Assembly (NCBI GenBank): GCA_000727475.1
Contig: KL647309.1
Span: forward strand, 264,617-328,616
Direction of reading: 5' to 3'
DNA: 64,000 nucleotides
Origin: Sarcocystis neurona
Lineage: Eukaryota; Apicomplexa; Conoidasida; Eucoccidiorida; Sarcocystidae
In this document: one piece after another, positions 56,528 to 64,000 of the stretch
How the letters are laid out: the number at the start of each line of letters is the position of its first letter
Numbering within the stretch: position 1 is the stretch's first letter
Position numbers and translations under genes: made by a program
The notes under the pieces: model-generated
The model's input: the letters and a program-made list of their open reading frames with translations, nothing else
What the model was told of the DNA's origin: nothing
Databases searched by the model: none

Positions 56528-59270
56528 CTGCTCATGCGCGCCGCTGCTGCGTGCGTGGGTCTCCTGCTGCTGCTGGACGAGCTGCAGCTGCTGCTGTAGC
56601 GCCACCAAAGCCGGCTGCGGCTGCAGCACCAGTCGCTGCACCAGCAGCTGCTTCCCTCGCTGCTGCTGCTGCTCCTCGTTCTCATTGTCTTCTCTCCTTC
56701 TCACAAGAGAAACACTGCCGCTGCTGCAGCTCATGCTGTTGCTATCTCTTTCCATGTCCTCGTCCTTTTTACTTCCATGAATGTCGCCGCTGCCGCTGCC
56801 TAGTCCGCTGCTGCTGCCTAGCCCGCTGCTGCCGCTGCTACCGCCTTGCCCCCTGCTGCTGCTGCTTAGTCCGCTGCTGCTGCTGCTCTGAAGGCTGCTG
56901 CTACTGTCGTTTCTCTCTTGGTCGCTGCTGCTCCCGTAGTGGGTCTCCGTCCCAGCTCCTGCTGCTGGTGCTTCTCTCTGGCGCGACAGAGCAGTCCTCC
57001 TCCCGTGCTCGTGTTGCCGCGCCTTATCCTGTTGCTGCTGCTGCTGCGCCTTCTCCTGCTGCTGCGCCTTCTGTCGGTTCTCCTGCTGCTGCTGCTGCGT
57101 GTTTGCCCGGCGCTGCTGCAGTTCAGAAGGCTGCTGCAAAGTGTCGTCTTCCTGCTTCACGTCCAGCGAAGCTGCCGTGTCGCTGGCTGCAGCACCCCCC
57201 CCAACCATCTCTCCCAGGCTGCTGCTGCATGTGGCACTGGTGCCAATATTGTCGCTGCTGCGACTTCTTCCACTCCTGCTCGTGCTGTCGCTTGCGACTG
57301 CTGAGGCACCGGCTGCATGTCTCCGCTCACCCCGTCGCTCCTGCAGCACTTCACCCTCCACCAGGTTCTGCTGCTGTTGTTGCTGCTGCTGCGCGACGGT
57401 GCTCGGTGAGTTCTTCTCAGCAGCGCGCAGCGCTGCTGCTGCCGCTCCTGACTCCTCGACGGGTGGGTGATGCGCTGTCGCTGCTGCTTCGTCTGCTGCA
57501 CCTGGAAGTGGCCCTGCGGGTGCTGCTTCTTCCGCCATTGCCTCCGCTGCTGCCGCTTCTGCGTCCATACGTGCCTCTTCCTCTTCATCTGCTGCAGCTG
57601 CACGGAGTGACTGCTGCTGCCAGTCCACAGCTGCCTCACGTGATGCTGGTGCTGCTCCAGAAGGAGGAGGAGAAGGCGCAGCAGAAGCTGACGAGGCGGG
57701 AGTCTCGGCAGAAGAATAACGGACGCCACCACCCGCTGCCACATCTGTCACCACCCGCTGCACTGCTGTTGCTGTTCCCGCTGCTGCTGCTGCTGCCTGC
57801 TGCTGCTCGCTGCCGGGAGCTGTAGCGTTTGCCTCGTCCCATTCGTAGTCTGCCCCTTCCCCTGGGCCAGCTTCTTCTCCTCTTCGTCCTTGGTTTGCTG
57901 CTCCTGCTGCCGGGGCGTGCGCTTTCGTTGGGGCAGCATGCGTTGCTGCTGCCGGCGATGCCACGGGCTGCCGCTGCTGCTCGCCATCCCAAGCCTGCTG
58001 CTGCGGCTCTACGTAGGAGTCACCTGCTGCTGCTGCTCTTCTACTAGCCTCTGCGCCTCCGACCCCACGCAGCCGCACGCGTTCTGCGCGCACCGAAGGC
58101 CGAGAAGTCTTTCCTGCTCCTGACCTATCTCCTCCACCTCCTACTCCTTCTGGAGCAGCAGCAGCAGCCGCAGCACCTGTCTCTTCTTCGCGAGCACCGT
58201 ACGCAGCGGCCGCTGCTGCTGTATATTCTGCTTCTGCTGTGTTTGCTGCTGCAGTAATGAAGTCCTGCTCTCGCAAGCTTCTTTCTTCTCTCTCTTCTCC
58301 TGTTCCTGCACCCCTCCCTTGCTGCTGTCGTTGAGCTGCGGTACTCACAGCAGCGACAGCATCTGCAGCATGAGCAGCGGCAGCAGCACCAACAGACTGC
58401 GACGCTTCTTTCTCTTCTGCTGCTGCTGCTGCTCCTCTTGCTGCTGCTGCTCCTCTTGCCACTGCAGCCCTGTCGTCCAGCTGCTGCTGCGCAAGGTCGC
58501 GAAGAGCCCCTGTCTCTCTTCTTTCTCTTGCTGGTAATGCTGTTTCTTCATCCGCAGTAGCAGCAGCAGCAGCACCGTTTTCTTCCACCACTGTCGGCGT
58601 TTCTCTTGCTGCATCACCTCCTGCTGTCGCTCCTGCTGCTTCCTCTTCCTCTTCTCCTCCTGCGCAGGCTTCTTGAACAGTCGCGCGAGCACCAGCAGCA
58701 GCAGCATCTGGAGAAGTAAAAACAGCGGGAGCGTCACGCACAGCAGCACTAGCAGCGGCAACAGCAGCAACAACCTCGTGGCGCGCTGCAGCAGTCGCAT
58801 CTGACGATGTGACAGCTTCCCTTTCTTCTACTTTTTCGTACATACTTTCTCTCTCCTGCCGTCCTTCTGCTGCTTGTCCTCTCCCAGCATCCTTCGAGTC
58901 TCTCACGAATTGCTTCTGCTGCTGCGAATCCCCGGCCTCCTCTTCCTGCCGCTGCTGCTGCTCTTCCTCCTGCTGCTGCTCCTTCTGCTGCTGCCGCTGC
59001 TCCTGCTGCTCCTGCTGCGGGTGCTCCTGCTGCGGGTGCTCCTGCTGCTGCTGCTGTTGCTCCTCTTCCTCCTCCGGTGGTGCTGCTGCTGCTAACACGG
59101 ACTCGTCGCCGTCGCTGCTGCTGCTCGCATGCAGCTGCTTTTCTTCGTGTTGAATTTGCGATTCCAGAATTTGTATCCCCGTCGAACCAAATACCTGGAG
59201 AGCTGTTAAAGAGCAGTAGTAATATGGCGCTTCTGTCTGGTGGTGGGATAGAAGCCGCACTTTTATATAT
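56528..59270 (-). CDS. SUN-domain protein, exon with end of SUN domain and long Gln/Ala/Glu region
   Basis: The exon opens after an acceptor ending in CACCTGTTTCGCAG and accepts the phase left by 59933-60064. It reads YIKVRLLSHHQTEAPYYYC, then SLTALQVFGSTGIQILESQ. This completes the SUN fold: Y.KV.LL.H...E.YC.L...+VFG is the last strand block in SLP1/SUCO-type domains. The next ~860 codons are Glu, Gln, Ala and Ser runs with short islands (for example DYEWDEANATAPGSE and PSVRAERVRLRG). SLP1/SUCO proteins are ER or nuclear-envelope membrane proteins that help fold or anchor partners; that role here is inferred from the family. The ~900-codon low-complexity tail is unusual but typical of coccidian insertions. 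Confidence 0.85.
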
Positions 59271-59932
59271 CTGCGAAACAGGTGCAGCGCAAGCAGCAGC
59301 ACGGCGACAGCAGCAGCAACAGCAGCAGACGCAGCTGGAGCAGAAGCAGCAGCAGGAGCAGATGCAGCTGAAGCAGAAGCGGTAGAAGCAGAAGGAGCAA
59401 GACGAGGAGAAGGGGATGCAGCAGAAGCAGCAGCACAACGTCAAACACGAGAATGCGCTCCAGCAGATGCAGAGAGACGAGTAGCGGCTGCAGCAAAGAA
59501 AAAAGACGCAGCACGCACTACAGATGTGCGAGCAAGGGAGGGAGGAAGGAGACGGGAAGGGAATACGGAGAGAGCAGCGGGCGCCTGGAGGGCAGAAAAG
59601 CAGCAGCGGCTGGTGCAACAGGAGGACAGGCAGCAGCAGATATAAGCTCTCAGAGCACGAACGAGGAGAGGCGGCCCGACAGCTGCGCGCGCATGCGCAG
59701 AAAAGGAGCAGCACGAGCACAGCAGCAGCAGCAGAAGCAGCAGCAGCACCCAAAAAGACAGAGGCGGGAGGGAGGTGCCAGAGCGCGACACCAGCAGCAG
59801 AAAGCACCAGCACTAGCCACGCCGGAGCCAGTCACGCAGAGGAAGGCCCACCAGCAGCAGCCAGGCGCGCGCACAGAAGGAGGAGCAACAGCAGGAGCAG
59901 AACAGATGGGAAGAAAAAGTTATCAGACGTAC

Positions 59933-60064
59933 TTGGCCCAGCAGGCACGGCCGCCATGAAGCAGCGAACATTCTTTTTCTACGTCGAAGACTTCCTGCGC
60001 TGCTGCTGCGTTCGTTTCAACGTTGGCCATTAGGCGCCACTGTTTCGTCGGGTACGTGTCTGAA
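59933..60064 (-). CDS. SUN-domain protein, middle exon of the SUN domain
   Basis: The 132-nt exon lies between an acceptor ending in TACTGCTGCAG and the donor GTACGT (59932-59927). It enters with one base and leaves in phase 2, which matches both neighbours. It reads SDTYPTKQWRLMANVETN, then AQEVFDVEKECSLLHGG, then ACWAK. SUN domains of the SLP1/SUCO group have YP...W..LG.F.A......F.V......WA+Y here; Tyr-Pro, Trp, the Phe-x-Val strand and the Trp-Ala are all present. Joined to 59270 it gives CWAK-YIKVRLLSHH. Confidence 0.9.
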
Positions 60065-60065
60065 C

Positions 60066-60465
60066 TGCAGCAGTAGCAGCAGAACAGCAGCAGCAGGGCA
60101 GAACCAGCAACAGCAGCAGCAAGGAGACATAGAGACAGGAGCCGCACGCACAGCCCCACAGCAGCAGCAGTCCATCCCCTAGCATCAGCAGCAAGGACAA
60201 AGAGACAGGGGCCGGACCGACAGCCACAGCAGCAACGCGAGGCGCGGCAACGGCACCAGTGGCAGCAGAAGAAGCAGCAGTTGTAGGAGTCTCAGCGGCA
60301 GCAGCGGAAGCGGCGAAGGCAGCGTCGGGCGGGAGCAGCTGCAGCAGCAGTAATCGAAGCAAGGATAACGTCTCTCTGCGGAAGCGGCAGCACGAAGAAG
60401 AACGAAACAAGGCAACAGTGACGGCAGCAAAAAGAAAAATCTGTTGCAACACCAGCAACGGCTGT

Positions 60466-60509
<44 letters not shown>

Positions 60510-61828
60510 CCAGAAAGCGGCAGCAGCAGCAACGGCATGCGGACCACAGCAGAAGCAGCAGCAGCAAGACCAGCAGGGGGTCGCCGCAGCTGCAGCCGCA
60601 GCAGCAGATAATAATGGGAAGTCCACCTGAAGCGGGACAACTTCAAGCAAAGCGACCGATCAGCAACAGCAGCAAAAACGCTAGGAGAAACAGCAGCAGA
60701 AGCGGCAGCAGTCAACGCAGCTCCTTGCAGCAGCAGCACCAGAAAAGCAGCAGCGGCAAAAGAACGTAAGCGCAGAACCGACAGCCGCAGCAGCACAACG
60801 GAAGCAGTAGCCGACAAAAAACCCAGAACCGCGCAGGTTCGTACGGGCTGCAGGGCAAGTCAGTCTCAAAGCGACATGTACAAGCAGCAAGCGGCCAGCC
60901 CAACCCAGCAGCAGCAGCGAGAGCAAGAAGAAGAGGCAGGAGCAGCTGACGTGCGGCAACCGGCGCAGCAGCAGCAAGAAGCGACGCAAGGCGAGAAAAG
61001 AGAGGAGAAGCAGCAGCAGCAGCAAGAGGAGCAGCAGAAGCAAGAGGAAGAGCAGCAGCAACNNNNNNNNNNNNNNNNNNNNNNNNNNNNNNNNNNNNNN
61101 NNNNNNNNNNNNNNNNNNNNNNNNNNNNNNNNNNNNNNNNNNNNNNNNNNNNNNNNNNNNNNNNNNNNNNNNNNNNNNNNNNNNNNNNNNNNNNNNNNNN
61201 NNNNNNNNNNNNNNNNNNNNNNNNNNNNNNNNNNNNNNNNNNNNNNNNNNNNNNNNNNNNNNNNNNNNNNNNNNNNNNNNNNNNNNNNNNNNNNNNNNNN
61301 NNNNNNNNNNNNNNNNNNNNNNNNNNNNNNNNNNNNNNNNNNNNNNNNNNNNNNNNNNNNNNNNNNNNNNNNNNNNNNNNNNNNNNNNNNNNNNNNNNNN
61401 NNNNNNNNNNNNNNNNNNNNNNNNNNNNNNNNNNNNNNNNNNNNNNNNNNNNNNNNNNNNNNNNNNNNNNNNNNNNNNNNNNNNNNNNNNNNNNNNNNNN
61501 NNNNNNNNNNNNNNNNNNNNNNNNNNNNNNNNNNNNNNNNNNNNNNNNNNNNNNNNNNNNNNNNNNNNNNNNNNNNNNNNNNNNNNNNNNNNNNNNNNNN
61601 NNNNNNNNNNNNNNNAGAGCAGCAGCAACAGACGCAGCAGCAGCAAGAGGAGCAGCAGCAGCAGCAGCAACAGAAGCAGCAGCAGCAAGAGGAGCACCAA
61701 CAGCAACAGAAGCAGCAGCAGCAAGAGGAGCACCAGCAGCAGCAACAACAGAGGCAGCAGGAGCAGCAAGAGGAACAGCAGAAGAAAGCGGAGCAGCAGC
61801 AGCAGCCGAAGCAGTCACTGCGGCCTAC
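60066..61828. repeat. Intronic CAG/CAA/GAG repeats with (CA)n and an assembly gap
   Basis: This is the intron of the SUN gene. It holds (CA)n at 60468-60510 and CAG tracts throughout, densest at 61000-61800 (CAGCAGCAGCAAGAGGAG and CAGCAGAAGCAAGAGGAA units). The gap 61063-61615 (553 N) lies inside the latter. A plus-strand ATG ORF (60876 to 61904, with the gap) reads as Gln/Glu-rich protein, but it is antisense to a confident exon at its 3' end. Confidence 0.8.
61063..61615. other. Assembly gap (553 N) in a CAG repeat
   Basis: CAGCAGCAAGAGGAG-type repeats flank the gap on both sides. The gap is intronic to the SUN gene, so it does not affect the domain call. Confidence 0.99.
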
Positions 61829-61980
61829 CCTAGCAGCTGGATATGATGAAAAGGAGAAGCAAATATTTCCATGCTCCAGACAGCCACCTGCTCGACATGA
61901 ATAGGTTCGATAAGAGAGAGGACAAAGTACTTCGGGTGCTGCTCGCAAGGAACGAGCATGTACGAGTCCACGTCGTAGTG
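61829..61980 (-). CDS. SUN-domain protein, first recognised exon of the SUN domain
   Basis: The 152-nt exon follows an acceptor ending in TTTGCTGCTGCAG and ends at GG before the donor GTAGGC (61828-61823), phase 2. It reads HYDVDSYMLVPCEQHPKYF, then VLSLIEPIHVEQV, then VWSMEIFASPFHHIQLLG. These are hallmarks of the SUN domain of SLP1/SUCO-type proteins: D.YML.PC, a FV..L.E.I.V strand, and E.F.S.F....+.G. The residue after the junction (LLG-SDTYPTK) also matches. The first block of the domain (NYAS..CGA) should lie just upstream. A minus-strand frame near 62045-62140 reading SCGASEELLDGLSPEAARG may be that exon, but its donor is weak. Confidence 0.9.
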
Positions 61981-62345
61981 CTGCAGCAGCAAAGCAGCAG
62001 GACGCAGTCGCAGCAACCGCATGCAGCAGCAGTAGCAGCAACGCAGGACGGCCACGCGCAGCTTCGGGCGACAGTCCATCCAGCAGCTCTTCACTTGCGC
62101 CGCAGCTCCAAGGGGAAGAAGACGCAGAAGAAAAACAACAAGAAGAAACAGCAGCAGCATCGCAGGCGCCAGACGCGCAACGGCGCAGCAGCAGCACCAG
62201 CGCCGGCGGCGCAAGAGCAGTGCAGCAGACGCAGCCAGCAGCAGCAGCAGGTGCAGACCCAGTCCCGCAGAAACACGCGCAGCAGCAGGGAAAAAACGCA
62301 GCAGCAAAAGACCAAAGCAGCACATCCAGCAGCAAAAACATATAC
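61981..62345 (-). other. Upstream part of the SUN gene, exon structure unresolved
   Basis: It is a CAG/CTG-rich stretch. One minus-strand frame carries SSSPWSCGASEELLDGLS and ARGRPALL, resembling the CGA..L..NPEA...ALL opening of SUN domains. It is offset from the 61829-61980 exon, so a short intron is needed. Its donor candidate (GTTGCT) is poor. No start codon or signal peptide can be fixed. Confidence 0.35.
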
Positions 62346-63780
62346 ACCTAACTACCATACATCTGCACCTGTTTATCTATCTATATCTACATCTATCTCT
62401 ACCTGTATATTCACGTATATGCAGACATATCAAACACATACGCATATATACATATATATATGTGTATATCCTTTCTGTGTATCTATTTATCCTATATATA
62501 TGTATATATATACGTCTACATATACGTATACATATAGGCACACATGTAAAATATATACACATATACGCATGCAGACACGAACACGTACTCCTACGTGCAT
62601 ATACGCATATACCACGTATATATATATATCTCTGTGTAGGCACACCCACACACAGGCACATATATATGCATATTTATGTATTGGCGCCACTCCTCGATTG
62701 CTAGATAGAAGTACAGACGGGAATATCTATGCAACTTCTTCCCCGCAGAAATGTGTGTGTGCGCACGTACATCAAATTTGTATATCCACACCATACAACT
62801 ATACACACACTCCCACGTGATTATGTACTTAGACTCTCAACCCTGCGTACGTACGCAGATCAAAACATATATATATAGTGCGAGGGTATATCTACATGTG
62901 TACATATGTACATATATATATAGATATAGATTGACAGTCTCTTTATACTGCTAGATCGAATATATCTCTCTATATATACATGGACAGATACAGACAGACA
63001 TAGACAGACAGTTAGACAAGAAGATATGGATAGATATGGGTAGAGAGAGATAGACAGATAGAGGTAGAAAGGTATAAATATAGATAGGCATGAAAAGATT
63101 GACATAAAAAGATGGATACAGTTTGATCAATATAGGTAGGTAAAGATAGGTAGATATAATAGATGTAAGTAGATAGATGTAGGTAGATAGGTGTGGGTAT
63201 AGGTAGATAGATAGAGAGACGTAGATGGTCTATTTCATCTCTTATAACAGCTACATTTAAATCCCCACATGCGTACGCAAACGTATTTCAAGTGTACGTA
63301 CACACGAAAAATACACATATACACATATATATATATACGCATGCATGTATGCATATGTATATATGTATGTATATATATGTACCTGCGTGTAGTGCGCATG
63401 CATCTGTAAAAGTGAACTGCACTTGCAGGGGCGTGTGTGAAGGTTGAGAGAGACAAGAGACGAAGAAATCTACAGAAGAATATCTGCTCAAACATTTAGT
63501 TCTTTATACGTATTGACGCTGTTCTCTTCCCTTCTCTGAACTAGTATACACGTGTCTACTGGTAGAATCTTTCTTTAAACTTTCTCCCTGACAAAAAGTT
63601 CCCCCGTTTTTCTCTTCCCCTTCATTTCTCTCTCTGTGTCGCACCGGATCCATCTACGTACATATATATATGTGCTGCCTGATTCTAAAGAGATACATAC
63701 TCGATACTCCTCTTCTCTATTAAAGAGTCTGTCTGCACCGATACACACCGACAGTGCGTCTTCGTATGGAAACAAGAGAT
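62346..63780. repeat. AT, TCTA/GATA microsatellite
   Basis: TATCTATC and TATATA at 62370-62640, GATAGATA/TAGGTAGA at 62985-63230, and TATATA/GCATGCATG at 63320-63380. A repeat-poor patch, 63480-63780, is CT-rich with no supported frame. Confidence 0.8.
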
Positions 63781-63799
63781 GCATGCGCCGCCCACCGTG

Positions 63800-64000
63800 A
63801 GCTGCAGATACCCCCCCCGCCTGCTGCAGATAATCCCCCTGCCTGCAGCAGATCCTACGCTGCCGTGGCTGTTGCTGCTGCTGCTGTTGGGCAGAGACCT
63901 CCCGTGCCTGAGGCAGATCTTACGCTGCAGCTGCTGTGGCTGCTGTTGTTGCTGCTCTTGCTGTCGCTACGACTGCTGCTGCTGCTACTGTTGTGGCTGC
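63800..64000. repeat. CTG-rich block with an internal ~75-bp direct repeat, runs off the window
   Basis: CCTGCAGCAGATCCTACGCTG followed by CCGTGGCTGTTGCTG (from 63841) recurs as CCTGAGGCAGATCTTACGCTG followed by CAGCTGCTGTGGCTG (from 63907). A C-rich CTGCAGATAMCCCCC phrase also repeats just before. It may be an upstream exon of a minus-strand gene. No stop-free frame can be trusted at the window edge. Confidence 0.5.

Noticed and set aside
58749..59813. 354-codon minus-strand ORF next to the SUN exon
   Set aside because: It is an alternative frame of the SUN gene rich in Cys, Leu and Phe runs. The in-phase SUN reading is far better supported.
59453..60033. Plus-strand Gln/Arg-rich ORFs
   Set aside because: They are antisense to the SUN intron and to the exon at 59933-60064, with no domain, and are explained by CAG repeats.
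3600..63200. Tyr/Ile, His/Thr or Val/Cys repeat ORFs across the microsatellites
   Set aside because: They are direct translations of TATATA, CACACA and GTGTGT runs with no other content.
1..64000. tRNA, rRNA, CRISPR arrays, transposons, telomere repeats
   Set aside because: I looked for GGTTCGA-type B boxes with stems, rRNA-like blocks, regularly spaced repeats with unique spacers, reverse transcriptase or transposase motifs and TTTAGGG arrays. None was convincing. The interspersed AT units are too irregular for CRISPR.

Overview
The window looks like nuclear DNA of a coccidian apicomplexan, most probably Eimeria or a close relative. Four things point there: dense (CAG)n/(CTG)n tracts that read as long Gln, Ala, Ser or Leu runs; islands of AT, GT, TCTA and GATA microsatellite between genes; frequent TGCATGC palindromes; and intron-rich genes with coccidian-like GT..AG signals. 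Nothing suggests prokaryotic, viral or organellar DNA. The species cannot be fixed from sequence alone. Three runs of N (7379-7725, 42892-43609, 61063-61615) sit inside simple repeats, so they are assembly gaps.

Two genes can be identified with good confidence, both on the minus strand and both rebuilt exon by exon from phase-compatible splice signals. (1) An indole-3-glycerol-phosphate-synthase-like (TrpC-family) TIM-barrel protein spans about 22.84 kb down to 14.54 kb. Its exons are 22770-22839, 21586-22024, 20126-20277, 16751-16924, 14810-14992 and a tentative last exon near 14535-14632. One intron has a non-canonical GC donor. (2) A SUN-domain protein of the SLP1/SUCO type runs from about 61.98 kb down to 54.53 kb. 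Its SUN domain is split over 61829-61980, 59933-60064 and the start of a giant exon at 59270. The rest is very long Gln/Ala/Ser/Glu-rich sequence.

Layout. 0-3.6 kb: a plus-strand gene with an exon at 341-443 and a Gln-rich exon at 1303-2679, weakly like the region before a RAP domain. 3.6-6.3 kb: microsatellite. 6.3-11.4 kb: a minus-strand Gln/Ala-rich gene broken by a gap inside a frame-shifting 20/21-bp minisatellite. 11.6-14.5 kb: microsatellite. 14.5-25.3 kb: the TrpC-like gene, with large introns holding repeats, an inverted repeat and a purine-rich tract. 25.3-28.9 kb: CTG/CAG-rich with no secure gene. 28.9-33.1 kb: repeat-poor, with several short exon candidates. 33.1-48 kb: mixed, with small gene fragments and microsatellite. 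48.1-53.75 kb: an 1888-codon minus-strand ORF, low-complexity throughout. 54.5-62 kb: the SUN gene. 62.3-64 kb: microsatellite and CTG repeats.

The genes show no operon-like logic. Gene direction usually matches the strand carrying CAG (read as Gln/Ala/Ser), but introns carry CAG too, so polarity is only a hint. Many long ORFs here are open only because CAG/CTG repeats contain no stop in most frames. These are left out or given low confidence.
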